From contig JAJECC010000030.1 of NCBI GenBank assembly GCA_022822205.1, forward strand, positions 1-59,202: a stretch of DNA of 59,202 nt, in the 5' to 3' direction. Below, piece by piece: positions 1-8,302 of the stretch. The translations under genes were made by a program, and so were the position numbers. This DNA comes from Rhodospirillales bacterium (GTDB lineage Bacteria; Pseudomonadota; Alphaproteobacteria; Rhodospirillales; UBA2165). The notes under the pieces were generated by a model that had not been told where the DNA came from, did no database searches, and worked only from the letters and a program-made list of their open reading frames with translations. Position 1 is the stretch's first letter. Every line of letters starts with the position of its first letter.

Positions 1-1425
1 GCACGGGGCTACCGGGTTACGGTTCTCGAAAAAATGGATAAGCCGGGTGGGCGTGCTTATGTCCGCGAAATCGACGGCTTTGTCTTCGATCGCGGGCCGA
101 CAATTGTCACCGCGCCGTTTCTGCTCGAAGAGTTGTGGAAACTCTGCGGCCGTAGCCTCGCGGACGATGTGACGCTCAAATCGCTGACGCCGTTCTACCG
201 GATCCGATTCCGCGACGGGGCCACCTTCGACTGCTCGAGCGACGAAGCCGCTATGCGGCAAGAAGTCGGTCGACTAAGTCCAGGAGATGTTGACGGTTAT
301 GACGCATTCATGCGGGCGAGCGGCGAGACTTACCGCGTCGGTTTCGAGGAGCTCGGCGAGGTTCCATTCGATTCCATCGCCGACATGGCACGCATTCTGC
401 CTGACATGATCCGCCATCGGAGCTATCGGTCGGTTTACAGTGCCGTCTCGAAATACGTCCGTGATCCCCGACTGCGTATCGCGCTCAGCTTCCACCCACT
501 GCTCATTGGCGGCAATCCGTTTGCCGTCACCTCCATCTATTGCCTCATCAACTACCTGGAACGTCAGTTTGGCGTCCACTTCGTTATGGGGGGCACCGGC
601 CAGCTGGTCTCGGGCATGGTTCGGCTTATCGGGGAGCAGGGCGGGTTTTTGCGTTGCGGCACCGAGGTGCGTGAAATTCTGGTGGAGAACGGCAGCGCCA
701 CAGGGGTGGAACTGGCGTCGAACGAACGTCTCACGGCTGAGATTGTCGTGTCCAATGCGGACGCCGCATGGACCTATCGCCAGCTGCTGCCCGAAATTCA
801 CCGTCGCCGCTGGACCAACCGCAAAATCGACAACGCGCGATATTCAATGGGTCTGTTCGTCTGGTATTTCGGTACCCGCCGCCGCTATGAGGATGTCCAA
901 CACCACACGATTCTCCTGGGTCCCCGTTATCGAGGTTTGTTGACCGACATCTTCAAACGAAAAGTCCTACCGGACGACTTCAGCCTTTATCTGCACCGTC
1001 CGACCGCCACCGATCCGAGCCTAGCGCCGGAGGGATGCGATACGTTCTACGCCTTGTCGCCGGTGCCGAACCTCGAAGGGCCGACCGACTGGGCCAAAGT
1101 GGCCGAGCCGTACAGGCAGTCCATCGAGGCTTATCTCGAGGAAACAATCCTCCCGGGACTTCGGTCCGAGTTAGCGGTATCCGAATTGGTGACGCCGCGT
1201 TATTTCCGAAACGAGCTGTTGTCTCACAGCGGTGCCGGCTTCAGTCTTGAGCCGGTTCTGACCCAAAGCGCGTGGTTCCGGCCGCACAACCGCAGCGAAG
1301 AAATCGATAACTTCTTCCTTGTCGGCGCGGGTACGCATCCCGGTGCCGGGCTGCCCGGCGTTCTGACTTCAGCTAAAATTCTGGACAAGGTGGTTCCCGA
1401 TGTTGCCGCATTCGCCCAGCACTGA
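1..1425 (+). CDS. crtI: Phytoene desaturase CrtI (5' end outside window)
   Basis: FAD-dependent desaturase that converts phytoene to neurosporene or lycopene at the membrane, the second committed carotenoid step. The frame is open from base 1 (ARGYRVTVLEKMDKPGGRAY), so the N-terminal GxGxxG dinucleotide fold lies upstream and the ATG at 34 is internal; 474 residues are visible. The family C-terminal FAD motif VGAGTHPGAGLPGV is present near the end, as is the early block DRGPTIVTAPFLLEELW. crtB starts 26 nt before the stop, so the two are translationally coupled. CrtD (4-5 kb) is a paralogue; position next to crtB supports CrtI here. Confidence 0.93.
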   Translation, partial: ARGYRVTVLEKMDKPGGRAYVREIDGFVFDRGPTIVTAPFLLEELWKLCGRSLADDVTLKSLTPFYRIRFRDGATFDCSSDEAAMRQEVGRLSPGDVDGYDAFMRASGETYRVGFEELGEVPFDSIADMARILPDMIRHRSYRSVYSAVSKYVRDPRLRIALSFHPLLIGGNPFAVTSIYCLINYLERQFGVHFVMGGTGQLVSGMVRLIGEQGGFLRCGTEVREILVENGSATGVELASNERLTAEIVVSNADAAWTYRQLLPEIHRRRWTNRKIDNARYSMGLFVWYFGTRRRYEDVQHHTILLGPRYRGLLTDIFKRKVLPDDFSLYLHRPTATDPSLAPEGCDTFYALSPVPNLEGPTDWAKVAEPYRQSIEAYLEETILPGLRSELAVSELVTPRYFRNELLSHSGAGFSLEPVLTQSAWFRPHNRSEEIDNFFLVGAGTHPGAGLPGVLTSAKILDKVVPDVAAFAQH

Positions 1426-2521
1426 GGTCTTGGAACAGGATCATGTCGCGGCGTGCCGCGAGTTGTTGAGGGACGGCTCGCGTTCGTTCCACGTTGCGTC
1501 GTTGATCCTGCCCCGGGCTGTGCGCGAGCCGGCGACCGTGCTCTACGCGTTTTGCCGAGTCGCCGACGACGCCGTTGATTTAAGCCCGGGCCGGAAGGAG
1601 GCGGTCCGCCGCCTGCGGGAGCGCCTCGACAGAGCCTATGCCGGTAACCCCATCCGGTCGCACATTGATGAGGCCTTCGCGCGGGTGGTCAAGAATTTCT
1701 CGATCCCAAAGGCATGGCCCGAAGCATTGATTGAAGGGCTCGAATGGGACGCGAATGGCCGCCGGTATGAAGACCTTGCGTCCCTTGAAGCCTACGCCGT
1801 CCGGGTGGCCGGAGCGGTTGGGTTGATGATGACGGCACTGATGGACAAGCCGACGTCGCAGAAACTGGCACGTGCTTGTGATCTCGGCGTCGCGATGCAA
1901 TTGACCAATATCTGCCGGGATGTCGGAGAGGATGCGCGGGCTGGCCGCATCTACCTGCCCACCCAATGGCTTGAGGAAGCCGGGATCGATCCCGATGCGT
2001 GGCTGGCTGATCCGGTGTTTACGCCGGCTATAGGCTTGGTGGTCGGCCGGTGCCTGGAACGTGCAGACGTGCTCTATGAGCGCGCCGAAACGGGCATCGC
2101 CCAATTGCCGATGGGTTGCCGGCCCAGCATGTATGCGGCCCGCTACATTTACGCGGAAATCGGCCATCAAGTCGCGGCGAACGGATTTGATTCAGTCGGT
2201 CAACGAACGGTAGTTTCGACTTCGCGCAAACTGGAATTGCTGTCAAAATCGATTCTGGTCGCCATGAGTCCGGGTAGGCGGCACACCCATCCACCGCTCG
2301 GCTCGGCTGAGTATCTATTGGCCGGCAGGGATCTGGAGCAGTGGTTTGGAGACAGGATGGTTTCCGCAGGCCGGGGGTTCGGGCAGCAGGCCGAATGGCT
2401 GGTGGATCTCTTTCATTCCCTGGAGGACCGGAGTATCCGCCGGCCCGGTCCTCGCATCATCCAACCCCGGGCGGTCCGGGTCGTGCAGCCGCGTGCGGTA
2501 CGGGCCGTAAACCGCCGTTAG
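1400..2521 (+). CDS. crtB: Phytoene synthase CrtB
   Basis: Condenses two geranylgeranyl diphosphates to phytoene. The protein has 373 residues and both aspartate-rich Mg-diphosphate motifs: DDAVD at about 56-60 and RDVGED at about 173-178, with the squalene/phytoene synthase block SRSFHVASLILP near residue 27. It overlaps the end of crtI by 26 nt. The C-terminus carries an odd arginine-rich tail made of two near-identical 8-residue units (RIIQPRAV, RVVQPRAV, then RAVNRR), which is not part of the catalytic domain. Confidence 0.96.
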   Translation: MLPHSPSTEVLEQDHVAACRELLRDGSRSFHVASLILPRAVREPATVLYAFCRVADDAVDLSPGRKEAVRRLRERLDRAYAGNPIRSHIDEAFARVVKNFSIPKAWPEALIEGLEWDANGRRYEDLASLEAYAVRVAGAVGLMMTALMDKPTSQKLARACDLGVAMQLTNICRDVGEDARAGRIYLPTQWLEEAGIDPDAWLADPVFTPAIGLVVGRCLERADVLYERAETGIAQLPMGCRPSMYAARYIYAEIGHQVAANGFDSVGQRTVVSTSRKLELLSKSILVAMSPGRRHTHPPLGSAEYLLAGRDLEQWFGDRMVSAGRGFGQQAEWLVDLFHSLEDRSIRRPGPRIIQPRAVRVVQPRAVRAVNRR

Positions 2522-2704
2522 GTGACCCAGGTGAGTTCGGAGACCATCGTCGTCCTCGAACTCATTTTAGTGCTCGGCACCGCGCTCGGATTTGGCGTTT
2601 GGCAGCTGATCTCGCTCAATCGCTACGAACGGAAGGTGGAGCGCCATTGCGCGGCGGATGATGTCAAAGATCGGGACAACGGCGATACAGCCGCCTCAGG
2701 CTGA
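2522..2704 (+). CDS. Small single-span membrane protein of unknown function
   Basis: A 60-residue protein with a GTG start directly abutting the crtB stop. Residues about 8-28 (IVVLELILVLGTALGFGVWQ) form one hydrophobic segment, followed by a short charged cytoplasmic-type tail (RYERKVERH). Its end overlaps the convergent crtC stop region by 9 nt. In Rhodobacter the crtB-crtC gap is occupied by tspO; here tspO lies at 42.0 kb and this protein takes the slot. Function is not recognised. Coupling to crtB argues that it is real. Confidence 0.6.
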   Translation: MTQVSSETIVVLELILVLGTALGFGVWQLISLNRYERKVERHCAADDVKDRDNGDTAASG

Positions 2705-3610
2705 TCGGCGGGGCATGCGAAAGGGCAGCATCCATTGCACGAAAGGCGATGCGAAGCGGTCCAGGTTCAGGCTCTCGTGGATCGATTGCAGTCTGACGCC
2801 GTTTATGTCGAAACCGATCAGTGACCGGGCATAAAACGGGGCGTCTTCGAGGCTTTGTTGAACAACGGGGCGGGATTCCGCATCGGCGCGGGTCTCCCGC
2901 GGGATGCCCCACTTCGACCGGGCGAGTTTGACCCTTGGCGGCGCTTCGATTGCGTGAGTGCCGGACGGACCAAAGGCCAGCGCAAGGCGGTTTTCAGCGC
3001 CGCTTCTGGGCGATAGGTCGTAGAACACGGTCGCCCCCCCGTCGGTATGGGTCCGTGACCAATTCCATCTGATAAAGTCCGTCTCCAGCGGCGCCTCACC
3101 CCAATTGCTGTCGAGGTATCCCTGCCCGGTCCAGTTGCCCTCGGGGTTATCCAATTCGAGGGTTACGGCCGAACGAGGCGCGATCGGCCACCAAAGGTGA
3201 CGGCCGGTTTCGTCCAGTGCGTACGGAACTGGTGTCATGAATTCCGGTTTAACGGTTAGGGAGCCTCGCACCCGTTTTGGAATTGGAACCGTTATTTCGT
3301 CAAACTCGATGGTCAGCTCCGAGCCGTTCCAGTAGAGGCTGCTGGGCCCAATGGTAAGCCGATCCTCTCGCAGTTGGAGGCTTTGCCGTCCCCGCTCAGT
3401 CATCATCCATCCGGTCGGTTTACGCCCATAGAGCGCGACGTTCAGGGCGCAATGATTGTAGGGATCTCCGTGCCCCCGGCGGCGCGCCCAAGCGTAGTAC
3501 GGGGAAAATACGCTACCGATGAACGCGATGACGGTGAGACCGTGGTTGCCATCGTCGCTCACGGCGTCGACATACCACCAGCGATAGCCATCTGTCGGGA
3601 CCTCAGACAT
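2696..3610 (-). CDS. crtC: Hydroxyneurosporene synthase (carotenoid 1,2-hydratase) CrtC
   Basis: Adds water across the terminal C-1,2 double bond of neurosporene or lycopene, the first step of the spheroidene/spirilloxanthin branch. I chose the ATG at 3610 because CrtC similarity begins there (MSEVPTDGYRWWYVDAVSDD), giving 304 residues; the open frame runs further upstream, but only across crtD in another frame. Family blocks include FIGSVFSPYYAWARRRG and WNGSELTIEFDE. The start lies 52 nt inside the 3' end of crtD, so both are probably read from one crtDC message. Confidence 0.92.
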   Translation of the reverse strand: MSEVPTDGYRWWYVDAVSDDGNHGLTVIAFIGSVFSPYYAWARRRGHGDPYNHCALNVALYGRKPTGWMMTERGRQSLQLREDRLTIGPSSLYWNGSELTIEFDEITVPIPKRVRGSLTVKPEFMTPVPYALDETGRHLWWPIAPRSAVTLELDNPEGNWTGQGYLDSNWGEAPLETDFIRWNWSRTHTDGGATVFYDLSPRSGAENRLALAFGPSGTHAIEAPPRVKLARSKWGIPRETRADAESRPVVQQSLEDAPFYARSLIGFDINGVRLQSIHESLNLDRFASPFVQWMLPFRMPRRSA

Positions 3611-5103
3611 GAAGCCAAGTCCGTGAGGAGGCCGTTGACCGCCAGCCGACCGGACATCGCCGCCATCGGGATGCCGGCGCCCGGGTGCACGCTCCCTCCC
3701 GCCAGGTGCAGTCCCGGAATTCCTGTCCGTGACCCCGGACGGCGGAACGACGCGCGCCAGCCGTGAGAAGCTTGTCCGTACAAAGACCCGCCGGTACCGG
3801 GGAACAGGCTTTCGAATTGAACGGGACCGGTCGTTAGAAGCGGCTCGCCAACGAATTGAAGGTGCAAACCGCACCTTGCAAGATGTTCGAATGTGTCTGC
3901 TTGGCATCGTTCCAAATCCAGTTCTGTTTGGGACGTTTGGTCTCCGAGCGCCGGTGCATTCACCAAGCACATGATGCGCTCTGGCCCGTCGTCCATCCGA
4001 TAGCCCTGGTCGTCCCGGTCCTGAGCGCAAACGTAGACTGTCGGCGCCCGGGGCAACCGGTGACTTCGAAATATGTCGTCGAATTCAGCCGGGTAGTTGC
4101 CGGAAAAGAATATGTTGTGACGACTGAGGGGAAAGCCGGCGGTTTGTGCCTGCATGAGCCAGGTGACGGCGGATAGCGATCTATGCCGGATGGGTTGCGG
4201 GGCCACCGCGTCCGCAGCCGTGCGACCCAGCAATCCTGCGGCGACCGCTGCGGAATCCGCGTTCACGACAACGCCCCTCGCCTCAATCTGCTCGCCCGAG
4301 GGGAGGGACACGCCGGTCGCGCGGCCACCTTCGGTCAACAGGCCGCATACCTCGGCGTTAAACCGGAAGACGGCGCCATGTTTGATCGCCAGATCGTGTA
4401 ACGCCAGGGCAAGCCGGTAAACTCCGCCTTCGACAAGCCAAACGCCCGCCTGTTCCACATGGGCAATGAGCATGAGGGTCGCCGGAGACAGGAAAGGAGA
4501 CGAGCCGACGTAGGTTGAATACCGGCCGAAAAGCTGCCGCAGGCGCGGATCCTGGAAATAAGTCCCGAGATTCTTCCACAGGGTGTCGAACGGCGAGGTC
4601 CGCCATAAATCGTGCAATCCGCCGTAGCCGAGTCGATAGCTTAGGGACAGCGGCCCCGGGCGGGGTGCGCGAATGAATGCGGTGTTGAGAGCCTCGAAAA
4701 CCCGCTTCGCCTGCCGGCTGAATTCCAGGAAGCCTCGTGCGTCAACCGGGCCGGCAAAATCCTTGATGGCGGATGCGGATCGTTCCAGATCGGCAAACAG
4801 GTCCAGCCGTTCGTGATCACTCCAGGCGTGACGCGCAAGGATATCAACTGGCTGAAGGTTCAGATGACTCGTCAGGGAGTCGCCCGCATCGGCAAAAATT
4901 TCCTCGAACACGTCCCGCATGGTCAGCACCGTTGGTCCTGCGTCCAGCAGTTTTCCGCCAACATCGACCTGGCGCATCTTGCCGCCGACGGACGGGCCTC
5001 GCTCAAGCACTGTTACCGCCAACCCGCGTGCCGCAAGAAGTACTGCGGCAGAGAGGCCGCCGATTCCGGCACCGACGATGACGACATGATCCCGATGGGT
5101 CAT
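3559..5103 (-). CDS. crtD: Methoxyneurosporene dehydrogenase (carotenoid 3,4-desaturase) CrtD
   Basis: CrtI-family FAD enzyme that introduces the C-3,4 double bond in 1-hydroxy or methoxy carotenoids. It has 514 residues with the N-terminal FAD fold VVIVGAGIGGLSAAVLLAARG (about 8-28), the family motif LLDAGPTVLTM and the C-terminal LAGGSVHPGAGIPMA. It is distinguished from CrtI by pairing with crtC on the minus strand opposite crtE. A PpsR box pair and a TATAAT -10 lie just upstream (5143-5186). Confidence 0.93.
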   Translation of the reverse strand: MTHRDHVVIVGAGIGGLSAAVLLAARGLAVTVLERGPSVGGKMRQVDVGGKLLDAGPTVLTMRDVFEEIFADAGDSLTSHLNLQPVDILARHAWSDHERLDLFADLERSASAIKDFAGPVDARGFLEFSRQAKRVFEALNTAFIRAPRPGPLSLSYRLGYGGLHDLWRTSPFDTLWKNLGTYFQDPRLRQLFGRYSTYVGSSPFLSPATLMLIAHVEQAGVWLVEGGVYRLALALHDLAIKHGAVFRFNAEVCGLLTEGGRATGVSLPSGEQIEARGVVVNADSAAVAAGLLGRTAADAVAPQPIRHRSLSAVTWLMQAQTAGFPLSRHNIFFSGNYPAEFDDIFRSHRLPRAPTVYVCAQDRDDQGYRMDDGPERIMCLVNAPALGDQTSQTELDLERCQADTFEHLARCGLHLQFVGEPLLTTGPVQFESLFPGTGGSLYGQASHGWRASFRRPGSRTGIPGLHLAGGSVHPGAGIPMAAMSGRLAVNGLLTDLASCLRSRQMAIAGGMSTP

Positions 5104-5142
5104 GCGGTGACTCCCAAAGTCAATTGCTTTGGACAGGGAATA

Positions 5143-5186
5143 TGTCTATTATACTTTACAGTTAAATATGACAATCTAAATTGACA
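5143..5186. promoter_or_regulatory. Tandem PpsR/CrtJ boxes between crtD and crtE
   Basis: Box 1, 5143-5160, is a perfect TGT-N12-ACA (TGTCTATTATACTTTACA). Box 2, 5169-5186, is TGA-N12-ACA (TGACAATCTAAATTGACA). They are 8 bp apart, the spacing described for cooperative CrtJ/PpsR binding. On the minus strand TTGTCA (5174-5169) and TATAAT (5153-5148), 15 bp apart, could form the crtD promoter, one element in each box. On the plus strand TTGCTT (5124-5129) and TATTAT (5147-5152), 17 bp apart, is a weaker candidate for crtE. Confidence 0.8.
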
Positions 5187-5204
5187 GATGGAGCGGAGGT
5201 TTCC

Positions 5205-6077
5205 ATGGACGGAAAGCGGCAAATAGAAGAGGCGATTGGACAAGCTCTCGCTTACGCAGAACTTGTCGGCCATCCACCGCCGCGATTGGCTGCGGCGATG
5301 CGCTACGCGCTGTTCCCCGGTGGCGCGCGGGTGCGGCCAAAACTCTGCTTGGCGACCGCAATTGCCTGTGGCGCGCAGGATTTGAACGCCGCCGAAGGCG
5401 CGGCGGCTTCAATTGAACTGCTGCATTGCGCTTCCTTAATTCACGACGACATGCCCTGCTTCGACGATGCGCCCATCCGAAGGGGCAAGCCGTCGGTGCA
5501 TCGGGCCTATGGTGAACCGTTGGCTCTCCTGACGGGTGATGCGCTGATTGTCTTGGCGTTCCAGAACCTGGCGTTCCGAACCGTTTCCGCGCCGCGCCGT
5601 TTACAGAAGCTCACCATGATCGTCGGGAAGGCCGTCGGTATGCCATCCGGCATCGTCGCCGGTCAGGCATGGGAATGCGAACCCAACGCCGACCTGGAGG
5701 AGTATCAGCAAGCCAAGACCGGTGCGCTTTTCGCCGGCGCGACCATGGCGGGTGCGGTCGCCGCCGACGCGAAACCGGAAGACTGGCGCCGCCTTGGCGA
5801 GATCATCGGACATGCCTACCAAGTGGCCGACGACATTCGCGACGTCGCCGCTGATCCGGTCAAGCTCGGCAAACCGGTTGGTCAGGACGAGGCGTTGGAT
5901 CGGCCAAGCGTCGTTCGGGAAATCGGATTGGACGCTGCAATTGAAATGCTCGAGGACATGGTCGAACGGGCCATCGGCTCCATTCCGGATTGCCCCGGCG
6001 CAGATAGCCTGAAGCAACTCATTTTGGAACAGTCCCGCCGCTTCCTGCCCGAAGAGTTGGCTCACCGGGCCGCTTGA
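5205..6077 (+). CDS. crtE: Geranylgeranyl diphosphate synthase CrtE
   Basis: Short-chain trans-prenyltransferase making C20 diphosphate for carotenoids and for the bacteriochlorophyll tail. The ATG at 5205 is chosen over an upstream TTG (5181) because GAGCGGAGGT (5191-5200) is a good ribosome site in front of it; this gives 290 residues. Both aspartate-rich motifs are present: DDMPCFDD (81-88) and DDIRD (209-213), as well as the GGARVRP block near 39-45. First gene of the crtEF-bchCXYZ-puf superoperon; its stop shares one base with the crtF start. Confidence 0.95.
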   Translation: MDGKRQIEEAIGQALAYAELVGHPPPRLAAAMRYALFPGGARVRPKLCLATAIACGAQDLNAAEGAAASIELLHCASLIHDDMPCFDDAPIRRGKPSVHRAYGEPLALLTGDALIVLAFQNLAFRTVSAPRRLQKLTMIVGKAVGMPSGIVAGQAWECEPNADLEEYQQAKTGALFAGATMAGAVAADAKPEDWRRLGEIIGHAYQVADDIRDVAADPVKLGKPVGQDEALDRPSVVREIGLDAAIEMLEDMVERAIGSIPDCPGADSLKQLILEQSRRFLPEELAHRAA

Positions 6078-7264
6078 TGGGTCTGTCCCAAGGGACGGCG
6101 CTCGAGCAAGCGGGGGACGATCTTCCCCGCAATCCCCGTCGCCCTTTGGCCGGACGGTGGAATGTATTCCGAAGCCGGTTGCTCGCGAGTGACCGGTTTC
6201 GTGTAATTGCAGCAAGGTTCCCGCCGACCCGGCCGATCGCTCGCCGTCAAGCCCGTAAGCTCTTCGACCTTTGTGCAGGTTTCGTTTATTCGCAGATTCT
6301 GTATAGCTGCGTTCGGCTGCGGCTGTTCCACCAGCTTGCCGACGGTCCACGAAATATCCGGGAGCTCGCGAAATCGATAGACCTCGAAGAAGATGAGGTG
6401 GCTCGTCTGGCCAGCGCGGCGGCATCGCTAAAGCTCATTGAGGTCGACGCAGACGGCCAGTGCGGGCTGGGACCATTAGGCGCGATCATGCTTGGAAGCC
6501 CCGGCATCACGGCCATGGTTGAACATCACGCCATGCTTTATGAGGATTTGACCGATCCCATAGCGCTCCTGCGTGGCGAGAAACAAACGACGCGGCTTGG
6601 CGACTACTGGCCATACGTTGCGGACAACTTCCCGGCACAACTCGATGAGGCGGCGGTGAAGGACTACAGTGCTCTGATGGCCGCTTCACAGCAGTTCATC
6701 GCTGAAGAGGTCCTCGCCGCATATCCGGTTCAAAAACACCGCTGTCTCCTCGACATTGGAGGGGGTGAGGGCGCGTTCATCCTCGCTGCGGCCATGAAGG
6801 CGCCAGATTTGAAATTCGTCCTTTTTGATCTGCCGCCGGTCGTTGGCCTCGCCAGGGATCGACTGGCCGGTCACCGCTTGTTGGACCGGGTTACCCTGGT
6901 GAGCGGGGATTTCTTCAATGATCCGCTTCCCGTTGGCGCCGATCTCATAACCTTGGTTCGTGTCATCCACGACCACGACGAAGAACGGGCGCTCGCGTTA
7001 TTGAGGGAAATCCGTCAGATTCTGCCGCAAGACGGCACTTTGCTGCTTGCCGAACCAATGTCCGGCACCAAGCGAGCCCAACCTGCGGGAGCCGCCTATT
7101 TCGGATTCTATTTGCTCGCAATGGGAAGCGGCCGTCCGCGCTCTATCGAGGAATTGACCGATCTCTTGGATCGCGCCGGTTTTTTGGTTGATCGGGTGCT
7201 CCGGACCCGCACACCAATGCTGGTCCGGGGCATTGTGGCGCGGCCCAAAAGATCGACGATTTGA
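6077..7264 (+). CDS. crtF: Demethylspheroidene O-methyltransferase CrtF
   Basis: SAM-dependent methyltransferase that methylates the 1-hydroxyl of carotenoids. The chosen ATG at 6077 overlaps the crtE stop (TGATG), giving 395 residues. An N-terminal winged-helix dimerisation region (about 75-145, AGFVYSQILYSCVRLRLFHQL) precedes a Rossmann SAM domain with LLDIGGGEGAFI and GDFFNDPLPVGADLITLVRVIHDH, as in plant-type O-methyltransferases. Position between crtE and bchC is the standard PGC order. Confidence 0.94.
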   Translation: MGLSQGTALEQAGDDLPRNPRRPLAGRWNVFRSRLLASDRFRVIAARFPPTRPIARRQARKLFDLCAGFVYSQILYSCVRLRLFHQLADGPRNIRELAKSIDLEEDEVARLASAAASLKLIEVDADGQCGLGPLGAIMLGSPGITAMVEHHAMLYEDLTDPIALLRGEKQTTRLGDYWPYVADNFPAQLDEAAVKDYSALMAASQQFIAEEVLAAYPVQKHRCLLDIGGGEGAFILAAAMKAPDLKFVLFDLPPVVGLARDRLAGHRLLDRVTLVSGDFFNDPLPVGADLITLVRVIHDHDEERALALLREIRQILPQDGTLLLAEPMSGTKRAQPAGAAYFGFYLLAMGSGRPRSIEELTDLLDRAGFLVDRVLRTRTPMLVRGIVARPKRSTI

Positions 7265-7265
7265 A

Positions 7266-7309
7266 TGTAAATATTTTTTGACACAAAAACATGTAATGTT
7301 ACACTGACA
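7266..7309 (+). promoter_or_regulatory. bchC promoter with two perfect PpsR/CrtJ boxes
   Basis: Two perfect TGT-N12-ACA boxes, 7266-7283 (TGTAAATATTTTTTGACA) and 7292-7309 (TGTAATGTTACACTGACA), are separated by exactly 8 bp. A sigma-70-like -35 TTGACA (7278-7283) is the right end of box 1, and a -10-like TACACT (7300-7305) lies in box 2, 16 bp away. Repressor binding would therefore cover the promoter. The bchC start codon is at 7358. Confidence 0.9.
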
Positions 7310-7357
7310 TTATAAGAATTGAGGTAAAACGTGGTCTCCAGGATCTGAGAAATAACA

Positions 7358-8302
7358 ATGATGGACACCCTTGCAGTCGTTCTTGAAGAACCGCGGCAAA
7401 TCGTTCTGAGCCGTCTCAACCTGCCCGAACCGAGCGACGGCGAAGTTCTTGTGGATATCGACTGGACCGGTATCAGCACCGGCACGGAACGCCTCCTATA
7501 TACCGGCCGGATGCCCCAGTTTCCGGGGCTCGGCTACCCATTGGTTCCGGGCTACGAATCCGTGGGACAAGTCAGGGCAACCGGCGCCGGGTCAAATTTG
7601 AAGGTTGGCGACCGGGTCTTCGTGCCGGGAGCCAAATGCTTCGACAACGTACACAGTCTGTTTGGTGCCGCGGCATCGCGTTTGGTCGTGTCGGGCGACC
7701 GTGCCATTGCGATCGACGAAGACCTCGAAGAAAAAGGTGTTCTGATCGCCTTGGCCGCGACTGCGTATCACGCGCTGGGCGGCGGGCGGCAGGCGCTCCC
7801 CGATCTAATCGTCGGACACGGCGTGCTCGGACGATTACTGGCGAGAATCGCGATTGCACTTGGCGGCCAGCCGCCGACGGTTTGGGAACAGGATGTCGGC
7901 CGCAGCGAGGGAGCCGCAGGTTACGAGGTGCTGTCTCCCAGCAAGGATGAGCGGCGCGATTACACTGCCATCTACGATGTCAGCGGTGATCATTCAATTC
8001 TGGACCAGCTGATTGAACGTCTAGCGCCGAGTGGTGAGATCGTTCTCGCCGGGTTCTATGACCTTCCCCTGGCGTTTTCGTTCCCGCCCGCATTCATGCG
8101 CGAGGCCCGCTTCCGCATTGCGGCTGAATGGACTTCGGACGATCTGTCGGCAGTTGCAAAACTGATCGAATCCGATGGCGCCTTGCTCGATGGTCTGATT
8201 ACCCATGAACGCAGTGCGATCGAGGCCCCCGAGGCTTACCTGACCGCATTCCAGGATCCGGCGTGCCTGAAGATGATTCTTGATTGGAGGTATCTCACAT
8301 GA
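7358..8302 (+). CDS. bchC: Bacteriochlorophyllide a dehydrogenase BchC
   Basis: Medium-chain dehydrogenase that oxidises the C3-hydroxyethyl of bacteriochlorophyllide to acetyl, a late step in bacteriochlorophyll a synthesis. It has 314 residues (or 313 from the second ATG at 7361). The N-terminal GroES-like part shows DWTGISTGTERLLYTG and VPGYESVGQV, and a Rossmann segment LIVGHGVLGRLLARIAI follows. The stop overlaps the bchX ATG by 4 nt (ATGA). A strong PpsR-controlled promoter sits directly upstream although crtEF read-through is also expected. Confidence 0.95.
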   Translation: MMDTLAVVLEEPRQIVLSRLNLPEPSDGEVLVDIDWTGISTGTERLLYTGRMPQFPGLGYPLVPGYESVGQVRATGAGSNLKVGDRVFVPGAKCFDNVHSLFGAAASRLVVSGDRAIAIDEDLEEKGVLIALAATAYHALGGGRQALPDLIVGHGVLGRLLARIAIALGGQPPTVWEQDVGRSEGAAGYEVLSPSKDERRDYTAIYDVSGDHSILDQLIERLAPSGEIVLAGFYDLPLAFSFPPAFMREARFRIAAEWTSDDLSAVAKLIESDGALLDGLITHERSAIEAPEAYLTAFQDPACLKMILDWRYLT

